Shown here in pieces: positions 1-6,791 of a DNA stretch of 64,000 nt. The translations under genes and the position numbers were made by a program. The stretch spans positions 18,287 through 82,286 of IMG/VR virus record IMGVR_UViG_3300020020_000026, one strand, 5' to 3'. The notes under the pieces are model-generated. The model was not told the origin of the DNA and did no database searches. It saw nothing but the letters and a program-made list of their open reading frames with translations. The stretch's first letter is position 1, and every line of letters starts with the position of its first letter. The stretch comes from a virus.

Positions 1-2
1 AG

Positions 3-317
3 CGCGCGGCAGAAACGGCAGCGGCAGCTCCGGTGCCGGTGGTCGAGGGCCGGATGAAGGTCGAGGGCGAAGTCCTCACGGTCAAGGAGGTCCAGGGCTT
101 CTACGGCAAGCAGACCAAGATGCTGGTGAGACACGCCAGCGGCTGGAAGGTCTGGTCAACGGTCCCCGCCAACATCGTGGACGCTGGCATCGCCAGGGGC
201 GACAGGGTCGAGTTCGTCGCAGCGATCAAAGTCTCAGACGACGATCCCAAGTTTGGGTTCGCCTCTCGGCCCGCTCAAGGCAAGGTGTTCAAAAAGGAAG
301 AGGAGCAAGCAGCATGA
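3..317 (+). CDS. partial protein, C-terminal OB-like domain
   Basis: The frame is open back to the left edge, so the N-terminus lies outside the window. The visible part begins with an Ala-rich linker, followed by about 85 residues with the pattern GxVLTVKxxxxxYGKxxKMLV...GWKVWSTVP...GDRVEFxAxIKxSDxDPKFGFASRP. I have a memory of this pattern from the C-termini of phage DNA-metabolism proteins, where it looks like a small beta-barrel (OB-like) nucleic-acid-binding tail. The identity of the whole protein cannot be told from this fragment. A GTG at 33 could be an internal start but has no clear SD. The TGA stop overlaps the next gene start in an ATGA. Confidence 0.6.
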   Translation, partial: RAAETAAAAPVPVVEGRMKVEGEVLTVKEVQGFYGKQTKMLVRHASGWKVWSTVPANIVDAGIARGDRVEFVAAIKVSDDDPKFGFASRPAQGKVFKKEEEQAA

Positions 318-499
318 TGATCTCAAGCGCAGCGGAGCGAGACGCAATCGGATATGCGCTCCGTCGAGCGCGGCGTGAGCGCTGTCCCGTTCTGGTCTAC
401 GTCCGCAACGGCGTCGTGTACGCGCGGGCGGAGTACGAGCCAGCGCCGGAAGGCGCGGTGGTGATCTTCAACACGGCAGAGGAGAATGCAAATGGCTAA
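314..499 (+). CDS. small hypothetical protein
   Basis: This 61-residue protein starts at the ATG of an ATGA overlap with the preceding gene, after GAGGAGCAAG. It has an Arg-rich helix (YALRRARRERC) and a short beta-rich second half (VLVYVRNGVVYARAEYEP). No family is recognised. Translational coupling to its neighbours is the main support for it. Confidence 0.6.
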   Translation: MMISSAAERDAIGYALRRARRERCPVLVYVRNGVVYARAEYEPAPEGAVVIFNTAEENANG

Positions 500-713
500 G
501 CAGAAATATCGCGAGCTGGAGGCCGACGAGCTGGAGGCGCTCAAGGTATTCGCGGCCGAGAACGGCAAGAAGTGGAAGGACGTGCTGGCGTTCAAGTATT
601 GGTACAACGCCCGCGTCTACCGCGCCAATGACGGCAAGGAGCGCCCGGCCCTGCACCGCCTGCGCAACGACCTGGGTCCGTCCTGGCTCGCTCAGTTCAA
701 GCTGGTGGCGTGA
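492..713 (+). CDS. small hypothetical protein
   Basis: This 73-residue protein begins MAKQKYRELEADELEALK. The ATG at 492 is chosen over the ATG at 486 because GAGGAG sits 7 nt upstream of 492 and too close to 486. It is charged and mostly helical, with an aromatic patch FKYWYNARVYRAN. It could be a small DNA- or protein-binding factor, but there is no recognised family. It overlaps the previous gene by 8 nt and the next by one base (TGATG). Confidence 0.65.
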   Translation: MAKQKYRELEADELEALKVFAAENGKKWKDVLAFKYWYNARVYRANDGKERPALHRLRNDLGPSWLAQFKLVA

Positions 714-970
714 TGGACGAGCCAACAACCTGGTCCGAAGAGAAGCTCGCCAAGTCCGACGAGCTGAAGCAGAAGCTGATCGAGCTGGCCGGTAAAGACC
801 CGATCTTCATGCAGCAACTGATCGAGGCCATGATGGTCTGGTTCGCCTTCAGCGCAGCGCGCCAGAGCGAGCTGGATGCCTGCTTCATCCTCGACAGCAT
901 GGCGAAGCACGCGAAGCAATTCATGCTCGGCCCCAACCTGGTTGCTGAAGGAAAGCGACAGAACAAATGA
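713..970 (+). CDS. small helical hypothetical protein
   Basis: The 85-residue product starts at the ATG of TGATG. The sequence is helical and amphipathic (EEKLAKSDELKQKLIELAGKD, then FMQQLIEAMMVWFAF). I recognise no domain. It is coupled to the gene on each side: the ATGA at 967-970 joins its stop to the next start. Confidence 0.65.
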   Translation: MDEPTTWSEEKLAKSDELKQKLIELAGKDPIFMQQLIEAMMVWFAFSAARQSELDACFILDSMAKHAKQFMLGPNLVAEGKRQNK

Positions 971-2046
971 AAGCCGCGCCTACACTCTGCGATGACCTCT
1001 ACCGGGCGAGCTACAGCAAGGATCGCGTGCCCGGCTGGACCGACAACGCGAAGTGGCGCGATGCTCTGCGCCGGGCAAAAAAGTTCGTCCTGGACGACGA
1101 GATGAGTACCTTCCTGGGTGAGCTGGGCACCGCCGCCTTCACGCGGGACAAGCTGTCCCTGGTGGCGCGGACCAAGACCATCGAGCATCTGCGCATGGGC
1201 GCGCGACTGCCCGGCGAGATCGTCTGGGTCGAGTACAATCTCCAGAAGTCGATGACGCGCAGCAACGAGCTGCTCGGCCGCCCGTTCGATCCGTCGCAGA
1301 CGCCAGAGAAAGAGGGCTGGCTCCTGATGCGGCATCCGCACCTGGAGACGGCGTTCATCTCGCACATCGTCACGCGAGACGTGGGCACGGACCACGGCGA
1401 CGGATTCGATACCTGGACGTTCCCGGTCGCGCTCGCCTGGACTGCCGACATGGACACGGTGATCCCGTGGCGGCCGATTCCGCTCACCGGAGCATCCGCC
1501 GCGCCGTCCGAAGTCTGCACCGGCCTGATCGGCTACAAAACGGACCGCGCCGCAATCGTCTTCAGCGACATGATCCGCACGCCGGATGCCCCGGCGGCCC
1601 TGGCCAATCTGCTCCGCGAATGGGTCGGGGTGCAAAGGAGAATGTGGGCGTTCTTCGCCTGCATCAACGACCTCCCCGTCCTGGTGACGGAGGTTAAGGC
1701 GTCGCGCGGCTTCATGGGCGCGCGGAACTACCGCAAGTTTTTAGACCATAAGACCGTCACCCTGACCGTGCCGCAGAAGCTGTACCGCAAGACCATCCGC
1801 GACGCCCTGGCGATAGCGCACCGACGCGGCGGCCCGGTTCGGGGGCACTGGCGGCAAGACTGGCGCAATCCGCTGTCCCCGCTGTGCGATCACGACTTTG
1901 GAGCCGACGAGGCGCATATGTTCTGCAACCACTGCAAGGGCAAGAAAATCTGGATTCGGGACTTCATCCGGGGCGACACGTCGCGCGGGTTTGTCACGAC
2001 GGACTTTCGGGTAACCCACCCTGTGGACAACGATACGACCACTTGA
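967..2046 (+). CDS. phage protein with C-terminal zinc ribbon
   Basis: This 359-residue protein is the largest in the left block. Near the C-terminus is a likely zinc ribbon (C-x-HDFGxDEAHMFC-x2-HC) followed by GDTSRGFVTTDF. I associate this tail with large uncharacterised phage proteins of alphaproteobacterial phages. The N-terminal 250 residues are globular, with no motif I can name. Its TGA stop lies inside the -35 hexamer TTGACA of the promoter that serves the next gene. A long minus-strand open frame over the same bases is a shadow. Confidence 0.75.
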   Translation: MKAAPTLCDDLYRASYSKDRVPGWTDNAKWRDALRRAKKFVLDDEMSTFLGELGTAAFTRDKLSLVARTKTIEHLRMGARLPGEIVWVEYNLQKSMTRSNELLGRPFDPSQTPEKEGWLLMRHPHLETAFISHIVTRDVGTDHGDGFDTWTFPVALAWTADMDTVIPWRPIPLTGASAAPSEVCTGLIGYKTDRAAIVFSDMIRTPDAPAALANLLREWVGVQRRMWAFFACINDLPVLVTEVKASRGFMGARNYRKFLDHKTVTLTVPQKLYRKTIRDALAIAHRRGGPVRGHWRQDWRNPLSPLCDHDFGADEAHMFCNHCKGKKIWIRDFIRGDTSRGFVTTDFRVTHPVDNDTTT

Positions 2047-2071
2047 CATATAGGGTCAGGCGTCCTAAATA
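2034..2071 (+). promoter_or_regulatory. promoter/operator module, site 1
   Basis: TACGAC-N5-GACATA forms dyad 1 and TAGG-N9-CCTA forms dyad 2. The -35 is TTGACA at 2043-2048, the spacer is 17 bp, and the -10 is TAAATA at 2066-2071. Dyad 2 lies between the two promoter elements. The -35 overlaps the stop codon of the upstream gene. The next ATG is 28 bp beyond the -10, after an AGGAGGAG SD. Confidence 0.8.
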
Positions 2072-2098
2072 CTGGACATACAGCAAGGAGGAGAAAAG

Positions 2099-2503
2099 AT
2101 GGTGATGAAGTTAGGAAGCGGCACCGGGAGCCTGGTGAACCATGTACTGAGCCGGATGACCAAGGACCAGCCTGAGCCGCAACTGGGCGACGGCGCGACC
2201 TTGCTCCACTGGTCGGACCGCGAACCGGCGACCGTGATCCACGTCCAGGCGACCAAGCTGGGACTGGTGGTGGCGGTACGGGAAGATCACGCCCGGCGCA
2301 CCGACGACCGGGGCTTCTGCGAATCGCAGGACTACGAGTACACCCCCAACCCGAATGGCCGCATCCACTACTTCCGCCTGGAGCCCGGCAAGGGCTGGCG
2401 CGAGATCACCCCAGGCAAGCGCCTCAACACCTACAAGCTGACCGGCAGCGGTCAGGGCCTCCGGATCGGCGAGCGCGAGAAGTACCATGATTTCTCGTTC
2501 TGA
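2099..2503 (+). CDS. conserved phage/plasmid hypothetical protein
   Basis: The 134-residue product has the pattern LLHWSDREPATVI...VVAVREDHARRTDxxGFxESQDYEYTPNPNGR, which I recall from uncharacterised phage and plasmid proteins. It is probably a small beta-barrel. The start at 2099 follows AGGAGGAG by 5 nt; ATG 2105 is a possible alternative. It is the first gene behind promoter site 1 and overlaps the next gene by 17 nt. Confidence 0.75.
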   Translation: MVMKLGSGTGSLVNHVLSRMTKDQPEPQLGDGATLLHWSDREPATVIHVQATKLGLVVAVREDHARRTDDRGFCESQDYEYTPNPNGRIHYFRLEPGKGWREITPGKRLNTYKLTGSGQGLRIGEREKYHDFSF

Positions 2504-2693
2504 CCGCAGGACTGAGGTCCAGAAGCTCCGAGAGCGCGCCAAGTTCGGCGGGTGCCGGTGGTTTCTCAAGTGCGACAACCCGGCGACAACGACCCGGCCG
2601 CACCCGGTACTAGGCGACGTGCCGATCTGCCAGCGGTGTGCCGACAAGATGACTGCAATCGAAAACGCAACCAAGGAAAGGAATGAGAAATGA
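2487..2693 (+). CDS. small Zn-finger-like protein
   Basis: This 68-residue protein has a likely zinc-binding core: C-x5-C, a linker with HPVLGDVPIC, then C-x2-C. This pattern is common in small phage proteins. It has a basic N-terminus and a charged C-terminal helix. It overlaps both neighbours; the stop/start on the right is an ATGA at 2690. The biochemical function is unknown. Confidence 0.7.
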   Translation: MISRSDRRTEVQKLRERAKFGGCRWFLKCDNPATTTRPHPVLGDVPICQRCADKMTAIENATKERNEK

Positions 2694-2989
2694 CTGACAT
2701 CACCTCGCTAGACTTACAGGCCGCATTTCTTGATCAAGAAGTCGCTGGCATGGCCAGGGGCAGAGCCTACTGCTTCGTCGCGGTGGTCGGCTATCCCAAG
2801 GGATGGAAACTGGGCGTCGCCTTCGCCAACGAGCAGGGCTACATCGCCACGACCAAGGATTTCAAGACCGAAGCGGAAGCGCGCGACTACGCCGAGCGGA
2901 TGAACCAGCACATCGGACGTTCCGATGACGAATGCATGCGGATCGTGATCTCGACCATGGGCGGCCAGCGCTACCGCCGGGTGGCGTAA
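2690..2989 (+). CDS. small hypothetical protein
   Basis: The 99-residue product has an alpha/beta pattern. A beta-hairpin region (YCFVAVVGYPKGWKLGVAFANEQGYIATT) is followed by the helix TEAEARDYAERMNQ. This is a frequent architecture among phage early proteins, but I have no functional assignment. It is in a coupled operon with both neighbours (ATGA at 2690, stop base shared at 2989). Confidence 0.65.
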   Translation: MTDITSLDLQAAFLDQEVAGMARGRAYCFVAVVGYPKGWKLGVAFANEQGYIATTKDFKTEAEARDYAERMNQHIGRSDDECMRIVISTMGGQRYRRVA

Positions 2990-3165
2990 TGGCAACCTGG
3001 ACATTCGAGCTGGTCTGCCCGCGCTGCGGCAAGGAGAGCCAAAGCGTAAGCGAGAACAACGATCCGCCGCCGACAGTCAATTGCGGCGACTGCCTGATGG
3101 AGGCGGTCGAGATCGTGGAATTCGAGATCGTCCGCGCAACCGTAGACGCACAAGGAAAACTCTGA
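2989..3165 (+). CDS. small zinc-ribbon protein
   Basis: The 58-residue product starts at the ATG in TAATG. It carries two CxxC pairs, CPRCGKE and CGDC, about 25 residues apart, which is typical of a small zinc ribbon. The C-terminal half is acidic beta strand. It lies between a hypothetical gene and an HTH gene, so a regulatory or nucleic-acid role is possible but not shown. Confidence 0.65.
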   Translation: MATWTFELVCPRCGKESQSVSENNDPPPTVNCGDCLMEAVEIVEFEIVRATVDAQGKL

Positions 3166-3524
3166 TGACACCGCGCCAATACCATGAAGCGCTGAAGGAG
3201 CTGGGCCTAACCGTCGCCAGCCAGCGAACCGCGAAGCTTCTAGGCGTCAACATCCGGCAGAGCCAACGCTATGCCAGCGGTGATGCGGAAGTCCCGGAGG
3301 CTGTCGAGCGGCTCCTGCAGATGTATGCCCTGCACGGCACCAACGAGACCAGGAAGGTGGTGAAGTGCGGCGAAGAGGAAATCGAGCTAATCCATATCGA
3401 GGACAACCTGTGGGACGCCAATTTCCCCTGGGGGACAGAGCGCGTCGTCAGCGATAGCAGCGAGCTAACCTCAACTGTTCGCGCCCGATTCAAGAAAAAG
3501 ACGGCGGCGCTCGATGCCGAATAA
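3165..3524 (+). CDS. HTH DNA-binding protein
   Basis: The first 55 residues of this 119-residue protein form an HTH domain (RQYHEALKELGLT, then AKLLGVNIRQSQRYASGDAEVP). It is a clear paralogue of the protein at 55250-55519: both have YxxALxxLxLT and LGV/FGVxxRxSxRxASGDAxVP. The C-terminal 60 residues have no named domain. It starts at the ATG of TGATG. Known relatives are small Xre-like regulators. I infer it may bind one of the repeated operators, but there is no direct evidence. Confidence 0.75.
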   Translation: MTPRQYHEALKELGLTVASQRTAKLLGVNIRQSQRYASGDAEVPEAVERLLQMYALHGTNETRKVVKCGEEEIELIHIEDNLWDANFPWGTERVVSDSSELTSTVRARFKKKTAALDAE

Positions 3525-4002
3525 ACCGGACCTCCAGGCGCTGATCAGGAGCGCGTCGAAGAATGTGGAGATCATCTTCCGCAAGACCGGCGAGCTGCTC
3601 CCGATGTATCACGCGGTCACCAGCTACGGGCAGACGATGATCGTCCCGCAGCCCGATCCCAACAAGGACGTGTCGGTGGCGCTGATCAAGATGCTCTTCG
3701 CGGAGGAAGACGTTGCCTACTATTGCTTCATCGCCGAAGCCTGGATGCTTGCCGCCGTCAAAAATGTGCCTGCGGTGGACATCGAAAAGGTCGCGCGCCA
3801 GGGCCTGGAGTATCACCCTGACCGGCGCGAGATCATCGCCTTCTCGGCCGAGAGCCGCGACGGCCAAGCGCAGACTGCCAGGCGCTTCATCCTGCGCCCG
3901 GAGATGGGCAAGCCAACGCTGTCGCCGCTGATCATGGACAACATGGAAGGGCGCACATCGGAAGGCCGGATGGTCGGACTGCTCACAAAGGAGAAACCGT
4001 GA
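3514..4002 (+). CDS. hypothetical protein
   Basis: The 162-residue product overlaps the HTH gene by 11 nt. It has an alpha/beta look (YHAVTSYGQTMIVPQP, then a helix VALIKMLFAEEDVAYYCFIAEAW and YHPDRREIIAFSAE). I recall such proteins from phages and plasmids as uncharacterised. There is no signal peptide or metal site. The stop overlaps the next start (TGATG). Confidence 0.65.
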   Translation: MPNKPDLQALIRSASKNVEIIFRKTGELLPMYHAVTSYGQTMIVPQPDPNKDVSVALIKMLFAEEDVAYYCFIAEAWMLAAVKNVPAVDIEKVARQGLEYHPDRREIIAFSAESRDGQAQTARRFILRPEMGKPTLSPLIMDNMEGRTSEGRMVGLLTKEKP

Positions 4003-4304
4003 TGAAGTGGATTGTTGCAACTGCATTGGTTCTCACTGCCTCCGCCGCATCGGCACAGGAGAATCGCGCCCGCTACTACTACGACGGCGAGCGGCACATT
4101 GGCCCGGCGCTATCCGGCACCATGTACGACGCGGCCGGTCGCAATGTCGGAAAGACCCGCACCCACAGCGACGGCTCGACAACGATCTACGGCAACGATG
4201 GCCGCGTCATGGGGCGCAGCTCGACCGACAGCCAGGGCACGACGATCTTCTACGACGCGGCCGGGCGCAAGACAGGCACCGCTGTCCCGAATGGTGCCCG
4301 GTGA
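4002..4304 (+). CDS. secreted protein with YD-like repeats
   Basis: The 100-residue product starts at ATG 4002 behind AAAGGAG. Residues 1-19 form a signal peptide with a likely cleavage after ASA. The mature part holds three repeats of the type YDxAGRxxGKTxTxxDGSTTIY, which resemble the YD repeats of RHS-like and cell-surface proteins. It is expected to be exported to the periplasm or surface. With its neighbours it forms an envelope-directed cluster. The role is unknown. Confidence 0.75.
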   Translation: MKWIVATALVLTASAASAQENRARYYYDGERHIGPALSGTMYDAAGRNVGKTRTHSDGSTTIYGNDGRVMGRSSTDSQGTTIFYDAAGRKTGTAVPNGAR

Positions 4305-4597
4305 TGCCGCTGGATGAGGAATACATCGAGCGCCTGCAACGCGATCTGATCGCGCGCGGCAAGCTGATCGAGGCCGGGTGGGCTCGCATGCGCGCAATTG
4401 GCATCCCGCTCAGTGCGCCGCAGGCCCAGGTGGAATCAATGCGGACCGCGTTCTTCATGGGCGCGCACTATCTCTATCAAGTGCTTGAAGACCCAACAGA
4501 AGACGACGAGGGCCAGGTTCGGCTCATCGTCCAGGAGCTGGAGGCGTTCATAACGGAATTCTCGCTCCGTTATGTTCCATCAGACGGCACCGCATGA
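4304..4597 (+). CDS. small hypothetical protein
   Basis: The 97-residue product starts at the ATG of TGATG, directly after the secreted-protein gene. It is fully helical (LDEEYIERLQRDLIARGKLIEAGWARMRAIG and AQVESMRTAFFMGAHYLYQVL) with an acidic C-terminus. This fits small phage proteins of unknown function that start with a PLDEEY-type motif. Its stop overlaps the start of a membrane microprotein (ATGA). Confidence 0.65.
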   Translation: MPLDEEYIERLQRDLIARGKLIEAGWARMRAIGIPLSAPQAQVESMRTAFFMGAHYLYQVLEDPTEDDEGQVRLIVQELEAFITEFSLRYVPSDGTA

Positions 4598-4716
4598 ACT
4601 ATCGGAAGCGCCAACAGCTTGATGATGCAACCGGATTGGTCATCTTCGACTTTATCTTCACTATCATCTTCGTCCTGCTTATCATCGCCGCTGTTATTTT
4701 CTACGCGACCCTGTAA
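4594..4716 (+). CDS. 40-aa single-span membrane protein
   Basis: This short gene starts at the ATGA overlap. The peptide begins MNYRKRQQLDDATG and continues with an uninterrupted hydrophobic stretch from about residue 15 to 37 (VIFDFIFTIIFVLLIIAAVI), then ends FYATL. The basic N-terminus predicts N-in topology. Its position next to secreted and sorted proteins suggests an inner-membrane partner or an exclusion-type peptide. Function is inference only. Confidence 0.6.
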   Translation: MNYRKRQQLDDATGLVIFDFIFTIIFVLLIIAAVIFYATL

Positions 4717-4720
4717 GGTC

Positions 4721-4753
4721 ATCGACGGTAGGACAACCTGTCCTACTATCGAT
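4721..4753 (+). promoter_or_regulatory. operator-type dyad with weak promoter
   Basis: GTAGGAC-N5-GTCCTAC (4728-4746) contains the same TAGG-N9-CCTA core as the promoter modules and is extended by ATCGA and TCGAT arms. A possible -35 (TCGACG, 4722-4727) and -10 (TACTAT, 4744-4749) with a 16-bp spacer surround it. It would drive the sorted-protein gene at 4804. Confidence 0.55.
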
Positions 4754-4786
4754 GAACTTTCGTTCATCAGCCAGATGCATCTGGCT
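4751..4786 (+). repeat. two tandem hairpins in a leader
   Basis: GATGAAC-TTTC-GTTCATC (4751-4768) is followed at once by the perfect palindrome AGCCAGATGCATCTGGCT (4769-4786). Both would lie in the 5' leader of the next gene, just before its SD (AGGAG, 4791-4795). They may stabilise the mRNA or control translation. Confidence 0.6.
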
Positions 4787-4803
4787 CAACAGGAGTACTT
4801 CCA

Positions 4804-5595
4804 ATGTCGCTTAAGCATTTGTTAGGAGGGCTGGCCGTACTGGCCGCCACGACACTTCCCGCCAAGGCCGTCCTTCTTGGGAACGATGCCCAAGATTGGA
4901 ACTTGGCAGGAGCGGCAACCCTGCAACTCACCAACGCAGTGCCGACAGGGCAGCAGACGAGCAACATCCCCTGCATCATCTGCGGTGCCCATCAGCCCCA
5001 ACAGCCGAATTTGCTGGGATATAACTGGTTCGGCAACACCGGCAACGCTAACACGGTCAGCTTTTTCTCGACCGCTGCAGTACCAACTGGTCCGGGTGGA
5101 CTTGCTCAGGATACACTCGGGACCGGCTACTCACTTCTGCCCGGCAGTCCGTTGTTGACGGCGTTGCAGGGCAACCTGTCGTTCACCATCGGCGTCGATG
5201 TGAACGATACCAACACGCCGCAGACGTTGGAGTCATTCTGGATTTTGAACCTGACTGACCACACCGTTTTGGCCGTGTTCTCGCCAAATCCTCTCGACGG
5301 TCAGCTACTGATCGCCGCGAACAACGGAACGGGTTTCCCCGATATGACTCTTAGCTTGTTGGGTGGCTCGCTGATCAATCTGTCGAACGTCGATCCGAAT
5401 GATACGATCCTGTTCTTCGCAAGGATCACGGGCGCGAACGACGGGCCGGACTCCTTTTTTATAGTCCCGCAAGTGCAGGCCGTTCCGCTTGGACCGGCCG
5501 CCTGGTACTTCGGTGCCGGGTTGTTCGGACTTCTCGCACTCCAAAGGCGGCGTAAGCGCAAGCTGCTTGAACAGCAAGGCGCAGTCGCAGCGTAG
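4804..5595 (+). CDS. exported protein with VPLPA/PEP-CTERM-like tail
   Basis: The 263-residue product has a signal peptide (MSLKHLLGGLAVLAATTLPAKA). A beta-rich, Asn/Thr/Gly-rich body follows, and then a C-terminal tripartite tail: VPLGPAAWYFGAG, a hydrophobic helix (LFGLLAL) and a basic run QRRRKRK. This closely matches the VPLPA-CTERM class of PEP-CTERM signals, which exosortase/archaeosortase-family enzymes process in the host inner membrane. About 10 residues follow the basic run, which is slightly long. SD AGGAG lies 8 nt before ATG. It is monocistronic and ends in a terminator, as expected for an independently expressed moron. The sorting call is strong; the function of the body is unknown. 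Confidence 0.75.
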   Translation: MSLKHLLGGLAVLAATTLPAKAVLLGNDAQDWNLAGAATLQLTNAVPTGQQTSNIPCIICGAHQPQQPNLLGYNWFGNTGNANTVSFFSTAAVPTGPGGLAQDTLGTGYSLLPGSPLLTALQGNLSFTIGVDVNDTNTPQTLESFWILNLTDHTVLAVFSPNPLDGQLLIAANNGTGFPDMTLSLLGGSLINLSNVDPNDTILFFARITGANDGPDSFFIVPQVQAVPLGPAAWYFGAGLFGLLALQRRRKRKLLEQQGAVAA

Positions 5596-5605
5596 TAAGG
5601 AAGCT

Positions 5606-5645
5606 GGGCGGCGGACCATCCCCCTGGCACCCGCCGCCCGGTTTT
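5606..5645 (+). terminator. intrinsic terminator
   Basis: GGGCGGCGG (5606-5614) pairs with CCGCCGCCC (5631-5639), followed by GGTTTT. It lies 11 nt past the stop of the sorted-protein gene and closes that transcription unit. Confidence 0.8.
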
Positions 5646-5657
5646 ATCAGGTGATAG

Positions 5658-5822
5658 ATGGACTTGGACAAAGTTGAGCGAGAACTACAGGCAATCGTGC
5701 GCAAAGATCAGTGGGACAAATGGTACGACAGCCTCCCTGCTGACTTGCGCGCGAAATTGTCACTCCACGACTTCAAGCGTCTCGGGGACTGTTTCAAGAC
5801 TGCGTTTCGCGTTGATGGCTAA
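5658..5822 (+). CDS. 54-aa hypothetical protein
   Basis: The peptide begins MDLDKVERELQAIVRKDQW and has a second helix DLRAKLSLHDFKRLGDC. It is soluble, helical and charged. There is no strong SD (only AGGTGATAG), which lowers confidence. It sits between the terminator and a secreted-protein gene that starts 15 nt downstream. Confidence 0.5.
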   Translation: MDLDKVERELQAIVRKDQWDKWYDSLPADLRAKLSLHDFKRLGDCFKTAFRVDG

Positions 5823-5836
5823 ACAAGGAGACTGAC

Positions 5837-6127
5837 GTGACATCTATCGCCGCAATCGTGCTGGCTACGTTGCTCATCATCCCCGCATCGGCACAACAGT
5901 TGGGGGATCAGTGGAAGCACTCAAACAACAAGACCATTTACTTCAAAGATAAAATCACTGGCGATCATATCGGCTCCGGGTTCGTCGCCGGAAATCGCAT
6001 CTACATGCGCGACCGTCACAACAAGCACTATGCGACGGTCATCAAGGAATCAGACGGCACAACGAAGTGGTTCGATCCCAGCGGCCAACCGCTCGACCCG
6101 AAGACGACGATGTTTCCGGTCCAATGA
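5837..6127 (+). CDS. small secreted protein
   Basis: The 96-residue product starts at GTG with AAGGAG 7 nt upstream. Residues 1-19 are a signal peptide (TSIAAIVLATLLIIPASAQ). The mature part is rich in Lys, His and Tyr and ends with WFDPSGQPLDPKT, which resembles the YD-like repeats of the protein at 4002-4304. It is probably periplasmic. The stop overlaps the next start. Confidence 0.7.
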   Translation: MTSIAAIVLATLLIIPASAQQLGDQWKHSNNKTIYFKDKITGDHIGSGFVAGNRIYMRDRHNKHYATVIKESDGTTKWFDPSGQPLDPKTTMFPVQ

Positions 6128-6333
6128 GCGACATGACTCTGCGCGCGTTTCACAACGGGTTGCGCCTCCTGACCAGCCTCGACCGGCACGAACTGATCGA
6201 TGGCGGCGTGATCCAGGAGGACGACGAGAAAGAGTGGGCGATCTTCCGTGAGAACCCGCACAAGTGGATGATCCTGGCGGACGACGATGAAGTCGCCGCA
6301 TTGTGGGGCGTGATGAAGAAGAGAGGCGCGTGA
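6124..6333 (+). CDS. small acidic hypothetical protein
   Basis: The 69-residue product starts at the ATGA overlap (MSDMTLRAFHNGLRLL). It has two predicted helices around an acidic turn (IQEDDEKEWAIFRENPHKW). There is no signal peptide, so it is expected to be cytoplasmic even though its neighbours are exported. No family is known. Confidence 0.65.
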   Translation: MSDMTLRAFHNGLRLLTSLDRHELIDGGVIQEDDEKEWAIFRENPHKWMILADDDEVAALWGVMKKRGA

Positions 6334-6446
6334 TGCGTCTCGTCCTGGTGATCGCGCTGCTCCTGTCCGGTTGCTCCAGGCACTACGAGCGGACCGATCC
6401 AATCCCGCAGTTATGCAAGGATTTGGGCAAGGGCGACTGCCGATAG
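6333..6446 (+). CDS. 37-aa lipoprotein
   Basis: This short gene starts at the ATG of TGATG. The peptide MRLVLVIALLLSGCSRHYER carries a lipobox LLSGC with Cys14, then a 23-residue mature part with two further Cys. Small phage lipoproteins often act in superinfection exclusion or as outer-membrane spanins. No partner spanin overlaps it here, and the lysis cassette is far away on the other strand, so exclusion or an envelope modification is the more likely inference. Confidence 0.65.
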   Translation: MRLVLVIALLLSGCSRHYERTDPIPQLCKDLGKGDCR

Positions 6447-6524
6447 CGGCGCGGCTCGCCCTATGTTTTCCGTGTCAAGCATTTTTTAAAATTCAAAATA
6501 ATCATTATGCGTCAATGGGCCATG

Positions 6525-6575
6525 TACGTCGTTTGGACGTATAGTCCAACTTCAGCAAAAGCCATTTGCTATAAT
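6525..6575 (+). promoter_or_regulatory. extended -10 promoter with dyad 1
   Basis: TACGTC-N5-GACGTA (6525-6541) is the first dyad of the repeated promoter module, but dyad 2 is missing. Downstream, TGCTATAAT (6567-6575) is an extended -10 without a good -35. It is the likely start of the transcript for the 6645 and 6788 genes. The rest of 6447-6644 is AT-rich and otherwise empty. Confidence 0.5.
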
Positions 6576-6644
6576 GCCTTTGTCAGTTGGGATGAGCCCA
6601 CCTGGCAGGCTGTTTGAAATTGTAAACCAGAAAGGAAGTAACCA

Positions 6645-6791
6645 ATGGCTCACAAGCCAGTGGACGGCCCGGTCTATCTCGACTTCAAGGGATGGTTCTG
6701 GGTCGAGTGGATCGGCCAACGGTCGATCTATCACGGACCTTACCGCACGGAGGCTGACGCGAGAGCCAAGCACCAGGCGGTGAAGTCATGA
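6645..6791 (+). CDS. 48-aa hypothetical protein
   Basis: ATG 6645 follows AAGGAAG by about 7 nt. The peptide MAHKPVDGPVYLDFKGWFWV begins a compact beta-hairpin rich in Trp and Tyr (VEWIGQRSIYHGPYRT), then ends in a helix (EADARAKHQAVKS). This is typical of tiny phage early proteins. It ends in an ATGA overlap with the next gene. Confidence 0.65.
   Translation: MAHKPVDGPVYLDFKGWFWVEWIGQRSIYHGPYRTEADARAKHQAVKS

Noticed and set aside
697-1635. Long minus-strand open frame opposite the 967-2046 gene
   Set aside because: Arg/Gly/His-biased composition, no SD, and it lies antisense to a better-supported gene in a coupled plus-strand operon.
2111-2674. 187-codon minus-strand frame
   Set aside because: Antisense shadow of two overlapping plus-strand genes with good SD and Zn-motif content.
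6460-6470. GCCCTATGTTT resembling the right half of the operator
   Set aside because: No left half or -35 at the fixed distance; kept only as a possible remnant.
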